DNA of 64,000 nt from Oryzias latipes (Eukaryota > Chordata > Actinopteri > Beloniformes > Adrianichthyidae), in contig NC_019881.2 in NCBI RefSeq assembly GCF_002234675.1, positions 14,369,825 to 14,433,824 on the forward strand. The letters are read 5' to 3'. Under the pieces are notes generated by a model. That model did not search any database. It was given only the letters and a program-made list of their open reading frames with translations, and was not told where the DNA came from. Below, piece by piece: positions 1-13,144 of this stretch. The translations under genes were made by a program, and so were the position numbers. The number at the start of each line of letters is the position of its first letter. Within the stretch, counting starts at the first letter, position 1.

Positions 1-102
1 TAGGCGATAGTCTAAACGAAAGCTCTTGCGAGAAGAGCTACGCTTCCTCTGGCTCTGAGGATTGATGTCTCCACCTTCTGCACCCTGAGGAACTCCGCCC
101 GC
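1..102 (-). CDS. napepld: napepld, partial internal coding exon (N-acyl-phosphatidylethanolamine phospholipase D)
   Basis: NAPE-PLD is a membrane-associated metallo-beta-lactamase-fold phospholipase D that releases N-acylethanolamines such as anandamide from N-acyl-phosphatidylethanolamine. The minus strand shows a strong acceptor (T-rich tract then TTTTGCAG) at 103-105, followed by 34 open codons to the window edge. They end in RKRSSSRKSFRLDYRL, which matches the conserved N-terminal stretch of vertebrate NAPE-PLD as I remember it (SRKSFKLDYRLEED in human). The exon enters in phase 0. The catalytic domain would lie beyond the left edge. No start codon lies in this exon, so the ATG must be in an upstream exon I did not locate; the human start lies in the exon holding this motif, so fish exon structure may differ here. 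The recognition rests on about 15 residues. Confidence 0.72.
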
Positions 103-239
103 CTGCAAAACAATCACAGAAAAATGCAGGAATAGTTAGATCTGGGTTGTGATGTAACCTTCCATACCAAGGCTGTGAAGCACGTGCCGAATTAGGAAAG
201 GGGTGTTTCTGCGATGTGTGTATCGATGGTGGCTTCATT

Positions 240-378
240 TGAATGATGACATCCGAAGCCGTGGCTGAACCACGTAACTGTTTCAGGGAGTGGTTCGGAT
301 GTAAACGCCTCAGGCTGTTTGATGGAGAACACGGTCATTGTTCATGAGCACTGAAGTTTGTGCGGCCACTGGATGACC
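240..378. other. Non-coding stretch, possible degraded MITE
   Basis: No exon is visible. The motif GTTTGTGC-GCCACTGG near 357-372 recurs near 4,583-4,599, so this stretch probably belongs to a dispersed element that I cannot name. Confidence 0.3.
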
Positions 379-422
379 AACAAGAGCAAATGAAGCTTCA
401 AGAAGCTTCATTTGCTCTTGTT
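379..422. repeat. Perfect 21-bp inverted repeat (hairpin)
   Basis: Arms 379-399 and 402-422 are exact reverse complements separated by the 2-nt spacer AA. Each arm holds the word GAGCAAATGAAGCTTC. A related GCTTCATGAAGC palindrome follows near 451-465. Such tight palindromes are usually the centre of a foldback element, but no terminal repeats were found around it. Confidence 0.85.
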
Positions 423-1085
423 ATGTTGTGAAATGAAACAACTAGCTGAAAGGCTTCATGAAGCTTTATCTGCCCAAAAATTCAAATCCATGAATTTTAA
501 TGTTATTTTCAGGCAAAAAAGTAAACTTTCATCCAGTTTTTGTCGTAAGAATTCCCAATTTTAATCGTAGAGGTTCCACCTATGTTTAGTTTAAATCACT
601 GGTTGTTCATTAATAGATTTTCACACAAAAAAATAGTTTTTAAATAAAGTATTGAAACATAAATTGACATGTATAAATGGAATCCAAACTCAAACCTGTG
701 AATTGAAACTGCAGCGATTCAGTATTGATGCGTTTTGGCAACACTCCACAGAAACCATCATTACCTCTACGAGGCTTTTTCTCTCCTCGGGCGCCGCTCC
801 CTCTGAAGGCGCAGACTTCTCCATGAGTCTCCCACCTCCACACCTTGCATGGAAATGCAAAAGAAATAAAAAAAATTTAAAAAAAACAGCTGCACGCTCT
901 GCACAAACACTCTGTTATTTCCCCCACATAGCAACTGTTATTTCCCCCACATAGCAACAGCTGATAATAATTTCACACAAATGCCAACAGGTCAGTGAGC
1001 TGGCAGTTAGACCGCTGGAGTTTGCATGAAAGAACTGATAACAATCACATCAGCTTCTCTACAATAAAGGGTTTTGTTTGAGGCT
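423..1085. other. AT-rich non-coding sequence
   Basis: No recognisable gene. The open frame near 652-954 has no family resemblance. A 22-nt word (TGTTATTTCCCCCACATAGC core) is directly repeated at about 912-955. Otherwise nothing was identified. Confidence 0.4.
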
Positions 1086-1204
1086 GAGCAGACCAGCTGT
1101 TATTCAGATCCAGCTTTATCTCAACTTTCTGGTGGACAACAATTAAAGCACAAGTTGTCCAATAACTCTGACGGTTGTTATTCTTGTGCAACGCTGAACA
1201 GGAA
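1086..1204 (+). repeat. Copy 1 of a local 118-bp duplicated sequence
   Basis: The segment beginning GAGCAGACCAGCTGTTATTC and ending near AACAGGAA is repeated at 1949-2066 with essentially one mismatch (CACAAG versus CACAAA). This copy has no flanking direct repeat, so it is the likely donor of the second copy. Confidence 0.8.
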
Positions 1205-1689
1205 GCAGCAATTGTGTAGACGCATTGCTGAAATGAAGTCTTTTTTTTTTTCCATCTGAGACAAAATTATTTAGAAATGAAAATTTTCAGGTCAATTTAG
1301 TCCTTGTGGAAAAAGCATGAGCACTTGCAAAACTTTATTGTAGATTAACATGCAACAAAAAAAAGAAATTAAAGCCACAAGCTGCATCATAAGCTGACCT
1401 CGCCCTCACCGCCCCCTTTTGACCCGCCCTCACTGGCTGAGTGGCTGTTACATACCCCTCAATGTCCCCTCTGCCTCTGCCACCCGGGTCAGAGCTGCAT
1501 GTGAAAAAGTCCTTTAGAAAAAAATGTTTTTTTTTGTTGGTTTTATCTCCATAGCAACCATTTTAGTTGTTGCTCACCTGGAGATGACAGGTGGAGATGT
1601 CACTTTTAGAAGAATTAGCAAAAGTCGGTTTTTTAGATTTCTCCAAGGATGGATAGATTGACTGATGGACGGACAAATAGAAGGGGTGC
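1205..1689. other. Non-coding sequence
   Basis: AT-rich, with a C-rich patch near 1,398-1,490. No exon, RNA gene or known repeat was identified. Confidence 0.3.
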
Positions 1690-1948
1690 AGAAAAACTTG
1701 CGATGTGCGATATTGGTGATCAATATTGTGATATCCCATAACCAAATCAACAACTAATGCATCATTTCAATTTCACTGCAACAGTTTTATTTAATTCAAG
1801 ATAAGTGAAATTAAACTCTAAATGACCCTCGTCTACATAGGAGGCAGGCATCTACGATAATATAAAAAAAAAATCAATTGGTAAACAATGTGAATGGGTC
1901 CATCTGATTGGTCTAATGCTCCATAGATTCCATATGTTACCCTTTATT

Positions 1949-2066
1949 GAGCAGACCAGCTGTTATTCAGATCCAGCTTTATCTCAACTTTCTGGTGGAC
2001 AACAATTAAAGCACAAATTGTCCAATAACTCTGACGGTTGTTATTCTTGTGCAACGCTGAACAGGA
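1949..2066 (+). repeat. Copy 2 of the 118-bp sequence, inserted with a 24-bp target duplication
   Basis: This near-identical copy of 1,086-1,204 is flanked by 24-bp perfect direct repeats at 1,925-1,948 and 2,067-2,090 (AGATTCCATATG...CCCTTTATT). It is therefore an insertion into pre-existing sequence. No poly(A) tail or terminal inverted repeat is present, so the mechanism is unclear. Confidence 0.75.
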
Positions 2067-2094
2067 AGATTCCATATGTTACCCTTTATTTATT

Positions 2095-2831
2095 GTTACC
2101 CTTTATGTGTGCTGGGCGGGGGGCAGTGCAGGCAGAGACTTGAAGAGGCTTAACAAACTGGTTAGGAGGGCTGGCTCTGTCCTGGGCTGCACACTTGAGT
2201 CCATCGAGGAGGTGGCGGACAGGAGGATGTTAGCTAAGCTGACATCCATCATGGATAACCCCTCCCACCCCCTACACCAAACTGTAGAGGCGCTGACCAG
2301 CTCCTTCAGCACGAGACTGTTGCACCCTCAGTGTAAGAAGGAGCGCTACCGCAGGTCATTCCTCCCCACAGCCATCAGACTGTACAACACCGTGTCAAAG
2401 TGACGCTCCACGGTCCCAGGGGTGTTTTTCTGTTTAGTCATTGATTCATTTACTTTTATTGTAGTTGTTGTTTTTCAATTTTAAATTGTTTCTTGTTCCT
2501 GAACAGTTGTTTGTTTTTGTTCTTGGTGTGAACTTCATTAGTTATTTCTGTATTTTGAAAAAATTTGTAATGTTTTTTTACAGTTTACATGTTTTGCAGA
2601 CCGCATGTTTTTTACACTTTTGCAGCTGTATTTATTTAATATTACTTTATTTAATAAGAATCTCATTTTTGATAATAATTTTTCATAATAATTTTAGTAA
2701 TATTTTTAATTATCTAATATAAATGTCATTTGTGATGTCCTTTATTGATGTTATATTATATAGATTATTTCTGAATGTCGTGTTGGTGCCACAGATAAAT
2801 GAAATTTCCCCATTGTGGGATTAATAAAGTC

Positions 2832-2832
<1 letters not shown>
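2095..2832 (+). mobile_element. 5'-truncated L2-clade LINE (end of ORF2 and 3' UTR)
   Basis: Frame 2,119-2,403 encodes the C-terminal tail of a fish L2/Maui-like ORF2 (RLNKLVRRAGSVLG..., then RRSFLPTAIRLYN) and stops at 2,401-2,403. The AT-rich 3' UTR ends with ATGAAATTTCCCCATTGTGG and GATTAATAAAGT, the usual L2 3' end in fish, running straight into a tetranucleotide repeat. The reverse transcriptase core is missing, so the copy is dead. It sits inside the MITE at 1,690-3,389. The clade is from memory of the motifs, and the 5' limit is approximate. Confidence 0.8.

Positions 2833-2925
<93 letters not shown>
2833..2925. repeat. (TCTA)n microsatellite forming the LINE tail
   Basis: About 23 uninterrupted TCTA units directly follow the LINE 3' end. 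L2 elements characteristically end in short tandem repeats, and slippage has probably expanded this one. Confidence 0.95.
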
Positions 2926-3000
2926 ATGATTTATGAGATTGTTTAAGCATGTGTTTAAACATTTAAAGTAACTGTTTACGCAGTCTGTTGTGACACAGGT

Positions 3001-3330
3001 TGTCAGGGTTCTGACTTTTTCCGTAATAAAGAGAAGAACCCAACAGGAGATGAGAACTTTTGCTAGACTTCTGCAGAAGGAGAATCGGTCTGTGACAGCG
3101 CGAACTGTCACAGAGGAGTTCTGCCTTCTCAGTGTATCCAGTCTGGTTTTATTGGTGGCCAGGGTTGATAACATAAAAGTAGGTCATTCAATAAAGCAGT
3201 ACAGGAACATCATATTCTTGTATAATCAGAACTTTTCAGATAATTGTTTTCTTACTGAAAGATAGAACTTAGACAACCATATCATGGTGATAATAGCGTG
3301 CAAGCAAATGATAATTACATAACACTAACA
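3001..3330 (+). mobile_element. Probable solo LTR (330 bp)
   Basis: It starts TGTCAGGG and ends CTAACA, giving TG...CA termini. A 5-bp target duplication CAGGT flanks it at 2,996-3,000 and 3,331-3,335. An AATAAA is present near 3,190. Removing it restores continuity with the intact MITE copy at 22,682-23,092, which serves as an empty site. No internal retroelement sequence adjoins it. The superfamily is unknown. Confidence 0.7.
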
Positions 3331-3529
3331 CAGGTATTGCACCGGCTGATTTCGCGATAACAATAAATATCAAATATTGTGCAAGCCTAACAGGTAGATA
3401 CACCTTTATTGTCTGTGTTTACAATGAGATTAAAAGAAGTCACCTTATCAGTGCAAAAAAGATACCATGTATATATACTATAAAACAAATTAAAGGATCA
3501 CTCAATACAATACTACCTGTACTCTAATG

Positions 3530-4405
3530 CAGTGTTTTTCAACCAGTGTGCCGCGGCACACTAGTGTGCCGTGGGAGATGGTCAAGTGTGCCGTGGGGAA
3601 TTGCCCTCATTAACTGAAAAATTAAACATTTCCCATCTCCAGGATTTCAGCTCTCTGTTCATCCAAACAGGCCCTGATAAAACACTGAGGAGTTAGGAAT
3701 ATAAAAGATCGAAAAAATACTTTTTCTTTGCGTTTATTTTATTTTATTAAAGACATTTTGATAAGAATGACGTACCGCGATTCAGCTGCAACTCCGGCTG
3801 TATTTTGGAAAAGTCCCGCCCCTTTAACTGTCTCCACCAATCATTCTTGGGGAGCTTAATCACATGTCATCAGTCTGACCAATCAGAAGTGGTTAAAGTC
3901 TTCACTTCCTTGTCCTGATTTAGCTCGTAAAGTCGCTCAGTTCTAACATAAATACCAGCTAAAGCTCGTCTTTATCGGTGCAGCTTTCCACAGAATCCGG
4001 TATCAGACCGTGGAACAAGTGAACAAAACAAGGAAGCTCAGAGACGCGATCTCCGCCGGCCGTTTAATGCACTACATCTCCCATGATGCATTGGGTTGTG
4101 AGAGTGACAGCGCTCAAGGAGATCTGTTGTTAAACGTCTTGAAATCAACGAACACACATCGAACTGTTTTTACATCTTCTAAGTTAACTTTTATTGCATC
4201 TTTTAGAAAACAACAGCTGCAGTTTCCAGCTTTTTCTGCAACAATTATCTAAAAAATGCATGTGAGATTGTGGAGGGACTGTAGATCAATACAGACTATG
4301 AGTTTCTCCTTTTTTTTTTTTTTTTAATTTTTGGATCCTGGTGTGCCGCGGGATTTTTTTTAAGGTTAAAGTGTGCCGTGGCTCAGAAAAGGTTGAAAAA
4401 CACTG
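3530..4405. mobile_element. hAT-type DNA transposon, non-autonomous, 876 bp
   Basis: The termini are CAGTGTTTTTCAACCAGTGTG at the left and the inverted GGTTGAAAAACACTG at the right. An exact 8-bp target duplication CTCTAATG lies at 3,522-3,529 and 4,406-4,413. Subterminal GTGTGCCGCGG / GTGTGCCGTGG words repeat at both ends. A frame of 80 codons at 4,010-4,252 has no transposase motif that I recognise, so the element is presumed to be mobilised in trans. TSD length and TIR style are those of the hAT superfamily. Confidence 0.9.
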
Positions 4406-4413
4406 CTCTAATG

Positions 4414-4876
4414 TATAGGCTGCATCCTTATCTATAGTTTATGTGTCTCCACTCAGTTTAATGCTTTTCTATGGTGGGAACTCCGTCCATTAAAGCATGC
4501 TGATGATGCACTGAAGCTCACGAATGGACTTCACACACAGACACTGGGGTGACAATGGGGCTGCAATGTGTGGATGACTAATGTTTGTGCAGCCACTGGC
4601 GCGCGCTCACATAAATAAACAACACAAGCACGTGCCAGCATATGTCTACAACAGATGAAGAAGGTCTTATGTGAGCCGGAGAAGCATCTGATGTCGCGTT
4701 TGCACAACATGCGAGTTCAAACACGTTCTTATCAGAGTCCGTCTTACCTGGCTATCTGATGATGGGAATAATAATAAAAAGAGGGCTAGCAAATATGAAC
4801 GAAAACAAGCTATTGATTCAACATGATTTTAAAAGTAGCGGCCAAAGTGAGAACGGACACCCGTGAAATGCAACTC
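4414..4876. other. Non-coding sequence next to the CpG block
   Basis: No coding exon seen. It contains the GTTTGTGCAGCCACTGG word also found near 357-372. Confidence 0.3.
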
Positions 4877-5200
4877 ACCTGAAAGTGGAACGAAATGCCA
4901 AACGGAAGAGAGGTTTTCTTCTATGCTAGGTCGTTGTTTTAAAGCAGTTTGGGTTTTATTTGGAGAGGTAAAGCGGCCGCGAGTGTTTCTAGTCCCTGTT
5001 ACATCACTGCGGCGCGCGCGCGCTGCGAATGCTACGGCGAATGTGAGGCCACCGACGGCGGCGGCGGGAACAATGGCTGCGGGAAGGGTCAATGCGACCC
5101 ACCGCTGCTGCGGGGAGTTTAAATCGCGGAGATTCGTCACTCGATATCAGCAGCTTGGATTCTGTGACGTCGACGTAAATGCCTCGGTCACGTGACAACA
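4877..5200 (-). promoter_or_regulatory. CpG-rich block, candidate promoter and first exon (minus strand, possibly napepld)
   Basis: The densest CpG cluster in the left third of the window (GGCGCGCGCGCG near 5,011-5,022, then GGCGGCGGCGGG) sits beside a CRE-like TGACGTCGACGT near 5,165-5,176 and an E-box CACGTG near 5,190-5,195. On the minus strand the block ends in CACTTTCAG followed by GTGAGTTGC, a good donor near 4,876. I infer a non-coding first exon transcribed leftward. napepld is the only recognised minus-strand gene downstream, but the link is positional only. Confidence 0.45.
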
Positions 5201-6045
5201 TAAGTTACTGAAGGGGAGTTTCAGAATAATAGCAACCACAACATTTTTCCTTAAAAAATAAAACATTTAAAACTCAACAACTGGTCGAACTGGTTTGTTA
5301 GTCATTTACAACCTTACTCTCTGACTAACAAAATAGTCAAATAAATAATAGCATCGATAAAATTATTGTAATAACGTCATGAACCCTAGACATGACCCAC
5401 CTGAAGGAGCTCTGGAGAGAACGGATCCCTACAAGACTCAGAAACTTCAGTCGGTTAAACTTATTTTTACAAACAAATAAGAGCTGCACAGACTTGAAGA
5501 GCACAGAGTCCATTCTAACTTCGTGTGCATTAGCATGATCTGTTCACAAATCTATTTATGAACTGGCATTAAACAAAAAAAAGTTACATGTGAACAAAAA
5601 CTGCTTTCCGGACAGAAGTGCTCTATAGAGCTTCCTGTGTGACGCTTTCAAAGACTGTCGGAAATCCAAGTGACAAATTTGTCAAGTTTTAAATACAACT
5701 TTAAAGTTAAATGTCGCAGGGCATACTTGACTTTAATTGATAATAATTATATTTAATGGATCTAATGTGGCATCTGTGTACTGTATGCATTAATGTAAAA
5801 AAAAAGTCTATGATAATGCGTAATTACACTGTCAAGAAGATAACATCATTTTCTAAAATCACATTTATTACTTCATATCTGAAACAGGTTTAATCAACTT
5901 GTGTTTTGCATCTTTTATTGCAGCAATCAGTTATTTTCTAATGCTAGCAATAAATCAAATCAAAGATTTTCAACTTATTGTTTTAACTAAAAGACGCTAA
6001 AATTCACTACACAACAGATTGCACTTTCACATTTTTAAAGCTTGC
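5201..6045. other. AT-rich non-coding sequence
   Basis: Upstream of the CpG block. No exon, RNA gene or repeat recognised. Confidence 0.3.
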
Positions 6046-6259
6046 TTAACCCTTGTGCTATCCTATGGGGTCAAAATGACCAATGACGTGTTCTCCCTAC
6101 CATGACAAAGGTGGATAAAGGTGGAGAGAATTTTAATGTAATCCAAGGACACCAATGAAGATCACAAATTATTGAAGAAAAAAGGTTCAGCACACTGTCT
6201 AGTGGGTCTAGATGACCCAACTCCCAATGGTAAAGTGCCTATGGTAGCACCAGGGTTAA
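6046..6259. mobile_element. piggyBac-like MITE with TTAA ends
   Basis: It begins TTAACCCTTGTGCTATCCTA, and its right end read inversely is TTAACCCTGGTGCTACCATA: terminal inverted repeats including TTAA at both ends (6,046-6,049 and 6,256-6,259). TTAA targets and this terminal sequence are typical of abundant fish piggyBac-like MITEs. No coding capacity. Confidence 0.8.
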
Positions 6260-7037
6260 ACTGTTTGTGGAAGAAATTTTCTAGAAACCCAACTAAACTT
6301 TCTCCAGAGAGAAGATATCTTAGTTTCTATTTTGTGTAAATAAGGACAGTAATGTAAACAATCTGAAGTAGTTGGGCATTTTTCATCTAAATCTTAACAC
6401 AGCAGTTAAATTGACAATATTTGGTTCTGCTACAACTAAAATAAATGTAACTGTTTGAAGAGCATAACTATATATTTAAACAGATGTATCCCTCTTTTTT
6501 CCTTTAAAAACCTCCATTTCCTTCACATTTCCTTAACAAGTCTACTTAATTGCATGTATAACTCTAATCCTTTGTCTTCATTGGAACTTTTTTTAAAGTC
6601 AAACATGTTAATCTGTTGTAAACATCAAAGTCACAAGAAAAAGTGGGGGAAACATCGTAGAAAGAAGTTCATTTTATAAAAAACCTGTCATAAAAAAGAA
6701 ATACAGACAAAAAACAAGTTTGTGTTGCAAATGTTCTTTTCCTTAAGCATAAAATACAAAAATATTAAGAAATGTAAATTTGTCATTCCACTTCCTAGTC
6801 AGGATGTTTAGAAAAAAAACAAGAAATCCAAATTTGCCTCAAGCTAAATGTCCACATTTGATGAATCTGCAGATAAGTTCTTCCAACATAATTAATCTAA
6901 TTATGGCAACAGACTATATTTAATGTGTAAAAGTTAAACTACTAGCGCATAGAATATTTACAAAACAAGCCACAAACATTTAACCACAGAGAACAGAAAA
7001 AGTAATATTTTGCTGCTAAAAAGTTTTAGTGAATTTG
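6260..7037 (-). other. Probable yeats4 3' UTR and downstream flank
   Basis: AT-rich sequence directly after the yeats4 stop codon (minus strand). ATTAAATA-type poly(A) signals are present near 6,917-6,924, but the cleavage site cannot be fixed from sequence alone. The 74-codon frame at 6,455-6,679 is not recognisable. Confidence 0.4.
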
Positions 7038-9538
<2,501 letters not shown>

Positions 9539-9720
9539 AGTCTCCGGGAAAAAAATAATAAGGAACTTAATGAAACACAAACTTAAACGTTAAGACTCAG
9601 AATGGGCTTTCTCTTTAGCAAACGCAGCCATTTAAAGACTAAATTTGTTGTAAATCCACCGCTCGGGGACGGCGAGCCACACAAAAACCGGAAGTTCAGC
9701 CAGCCTTGTAATCATTCCGA
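9539..9720 (-). promoter_or_regulatory. yeats4 5' UTR / core promoter with a short upstream ORF
   Basis: An ETS-type CCGGAAGT core lies at about 9,690-9,697. The minus-strand word AAATGGCTGCG near 9,624-9,634 resembles a YY1 site. Its ATG opens a 13-codon upstream ORF (MAAFAKEKAHSES) that ends before the main ATG. No TATA box is apparent, consistent with a housekeeping promoter. Confidence 0.55.
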
Positions 9721-9913
9721 CCGAAAACATAGAAGCGCATTGGTTCCGAATAAAAAAATGCGCGAATGACTTTACCTTTATTTGTGAAAAAAAGAACACA
9801 ACAAAAAAGTGGTATTAAAGACGCAAAATACTCAAAAACCCATGACGCTTCTCTGTTGTACAAACTTTTGTCAAAGTACTTATGTCTGCGCTTAAACTGT
9901 TCCCAGTCTGCAT

Positions 9914-10180
9914 AGATTCAGGTTTTGCAGTCACCTTTCCTCGCCCTCCTGAATGAATTCTGACACAGTTTTGAACATATTATCCCGTGAAAAGAAAAGG
10001 GGTGATCTCAAACACAAAAATAAACGCGTCGACACTCAAATTGTGCTTTCACTTTAGCAAACGCAGCCATTTAAAGTAAAAAATTCGGATAAAACCACGG
10101 CTCGAGCACCGGAAGTGGAGCCGACCGTTTATTCGATCCGCTTGACATTAAGTTTCAATAAAATTGGTTCCGGGAAAGAT
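9914..10180 (-). pseudogene. Tandem duplicate of the yeats4 promoter and first exon
   Basis: This block repeats 9,476-9,740 about 440 bp upstream. Shared words include GAACATA at the ATG, CTTTAGCAAACGCAGCCATT, the CCGGAAGT site and TTGGTTCCG. Its exon copy at 9,935-9,978 starts with ATG TTC AAA and keeps a GGTGAC donor, but is 44 nt instead of 51. If spliced to yeats4 exon 2, the protein would shift frame. I infer a decayed coding exon, although its promoter motifs remain and could still make transcript 5' ends. Confidence 0.8.
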
Positions 10181-13144
10181 ATGTGAAAAAAAGGTTAAAA
10201 TCATATTCCCTTTAATTCTAATAATTCAAATCATAATTTCCCCAAAAATAAATTTCTACTTTACTTATGCGGATTTTCAATGGATCTACTGGGACTTAAA
10301 GCATAAATAAATGAAAAAAGGAAAAGAAAAACAGAAATAATTGAAAACATTTTATTTAAAGAAATGACAATGAACTCACCAGGACTCCATCAAGGCACAT
10401 GTACAACACCCCCTAATAAACTAGTACCCTCTGTTTGTTCTATGCCTTAACCAATCAAATCAGTATAAAGAAAAAAACTTTCACCTATATACAAACACAC
10501 TGTACCAAGTTAATGACATCAGAAAAGCCCTGCTCATCTGTTTAAAATGTGACATAAAATTGAAAACTTTTTTTGAACAGAAACTTGCTTTTCATCATGT
10601 GGCTTACATTTAAAGGTTTTAAAAATGGAAGTAATCAGTAATAAAATGCAAAGAATATACAAAAAATTCCATATATTTTAACACTCGCCATGTAGTTTCA
10701 TCTTGCTTGATGCAGTTATCAGACATGGCGGTTGTCAGTGGGACGTGTAGACCTGAGGACACTTACCTTGTTTGCTGGGAATGAAACTTGCACAGAAAGC
10801 AGAGTGGTTTTAGACATCATCCCAAACTCCACAGATCCTCTAGTGTGATGCCAAATAACCCTTCTAAAGCCAAACCTTCCTGATTTTCAGGAGATTCTCT
10901 TTAGACTTCTGGAGAACAAAATATTCTACGTATTCAGAACAAATGAATCTAAACAATACAAAATATACTAGTGTAAAAGGAAAAAAATAAAAAAGCTCGG
11001 TGCCTCATTTTCTTACCTTTACCTCAACATGCATGTTTTACAAATTTCTTTAAAACATTTTGCAAAGCATTATTTGGGGTCATTCAAACTCACAAGACTC
11101 AAAACAGCCTTCACATTAAAAGTATGCAGTGATTCTGTTACTTAGGACTTAAATTCAATTGACAAAACAAAATCAAACACTACAACTCGCCAGTGTTAAC
11201 ACCCGCCTGGTTTAAAATAATCACAGCGCCAACTTTACGTACAGCTGAATTATTTTTTTCTTTTTTTAAATTTCGCCATAAAGTATGGAGTTGATGACAT
11301 GAAAGCTAGTTCCATTGTCCGTTCAACGGTAAAAAAATACGCAAAGAGCATAAAAGACAACACAAGTGACTTCACATGGGACCTTAAGCATTTTTTCATG
11401 AAGATGAAACCATTGATGCATCAACTGGAGAAGAGAGTAAAATCTTGTTTAGCTGATTCAGTGCATTAAGATGCAGAAACACATTCTTCATTTTTAGCTC
11501 ACAGTGGGGGCTGAAAACCACCTTTGGTTAAAATTTGGTCGCTTCATTTAATATTACTCATACAAAAAAATAAAATATTCATCTAACTTGTCTTAAGTGG
11601 TAACAGATCTATCCAGTTTAAGCAAAATCCAAACTGCAGTGTTTCCCTTGTAGAGCTCCAGCTATTGTTGAAATGTTTAAAAACATTTTGCAGTCCAAAC
11701 AAACATTTAATGTAAATGAATCAACTGTGCAGAGGAATTCACCAAATGCAGAGCTACCTCAGTAAACATTTTTATTACAACACCATCTAGTCTTTAATCG
11801 GAAAAAGCAACACTTACATACTAACCATGAAGAGAATGAAAAACACAGAAGACAGGAGAGGAAAAACATCAAACATAACCCCAATAAAAACTTTTCTAAA
11901 CTGAATGTACATAATACAATGAGGAGAAAAAAGCAAAATAAAAAAATGTAGGATGTAATGTTTGTGTTTTTCTTTTCGTGAATTGCGTAGCCACTTTATT
12001 TCTTTTCTTTGCATGGAAGCGTCACATACTCTTCATGTCAAATAAAACAAAGTAAAAGAGCTTTTGGAAAGTTTTTCTTTTTCTTTAGTTACGGTAAGTA
12101 AAGACACGTGGAGAACAAGGTCTTACACATATCGGGTCCTCCTTCCACTGTCAGGCTGGCAACAGACAGAGAAGGATGGGTGGAGAAGGAGAAGGGAAAT
12201 GGAGGGGGGGTGTGGAGGAAGAGTCGGCGGATGTGTCTTGTCCGGTCATGCAGGGTGAGCAGGGGCTGTGGTGGCGGTGCACTGAAAGAGTTCCTCCTTT
12301 TCCTTCCTTCTGTCCATGATCCTCGTTAGCTGAAATGTGTCAAAACGAAGGGTGGAGTTTGGTTTCGAGCCAGCCTGAGAGTGAACACTTCTCCCACTCA
12401 CCAGTACATCTCTACACTAGATGTAGTCTAAGACCAAGGCTGGGTTCAGTTCACCGTCATTTAGAGTTCTTTCTTTGTATACAAGTCTGTAAACTTTGGT
12501 TTCAGTTTAGGGGAGGTGTGGTCTTGATGACTTTAAGAATTGGGGGAAAAATCAATCACACTATTGGGATTAAAAGAAACCAGCTTGACTCAATTGATTG
12601 TGCACTGCCCCCAACCCTAGCAAAGACACCACCATGTCATGCAAAGAAGTTACTTTGAATTGTATCATCAGATACACTCACAGGATAACAGTACGTTGGA
12701 TCACATTTGCTAAAATACTGCAGGTCTGAACTATATGCATGCAGAGGAAACAAGTCTTATTTCACACACAAAACTTTAAACCCAAAAGCAAGTATTATAG
12801 TATATCTGCAAAATATTTCTAAGAGTTCAATGAATTTAGACACAAAAGTAACAAAATTTTGAGTTTAAATGGCAAAAATATAGAGCTTTGACCAAGACAG
12901 ACCTTGCCATCAGGGATTTTTTTTTGTTTATGGTCAACAACTTTAGCAGAAACATCAGATGCAACATCCATATAATTATTATTGAACAAGACAAAAACAT
13001 TGGTAGAGAATTTAATAAATAACCAAGGAAGGAAAACGCCAAGAAACGCCTTTACTTTCACTGGCTCTAGGGAAGGGCTGCCCGACCTCCAGCCTTGGAC
13101 TACTAATGAGAACCAGTGGCAGGAAGTGGGGCAGAAAAAGCTAG
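10181..13144 (-). other. AT-rich interval between cpsf6 and yeats4, possibly distal cpsf6 3' UTR
   Basis: About 3 kb of AT-rich sequence with no exon recognised on either strand. Minus-strand AATAAA signals occur, for example near 10,350. CPSF6 mRNAs have long 3' UTRs, so part of this may be transcribed. I saw no lysozyme exon, although LYZ lies between CPSF6 and YEATS4 in human. Confidence 0.35.

Larger units (their letters stand above)
1690..3389 (+). mobile_element. Interrupted copy of the 'GCGATATGCGATATT' hAT-type MITE
   Basis: The left part (about 1,695-1,920) matches the intact MITE at 22,682-23,092: the GATATTGGTGAT motif, TTTCACTGCAACAGTTT, and TAGGAGGC. The right part (about 2,930-2,999 and 3,336-3,389) matches its other half, ending GATAACAATAAAT...TTGTGCAAGCCTA. 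The middle is occupied by a 118-bp insertion, an L2 LINE and a solo LTR. The left terminus is too decayed to place exactly. Confidence 0.75.

Noticed and set aside
4829..5195. Overlapping 103- and 110-codon frames in the CpG block
   Set aside because: Open because of high GC content; neither has a recognisable protein, and a non-coding first exon explains the donor better.
9935..9978. The distal ATG TTC AAA exon as the true yeats4 start
   Set aside because: It is 44 nt and would join exon 2 out of frame, while the proximal exon gives the conserved N-terminus.
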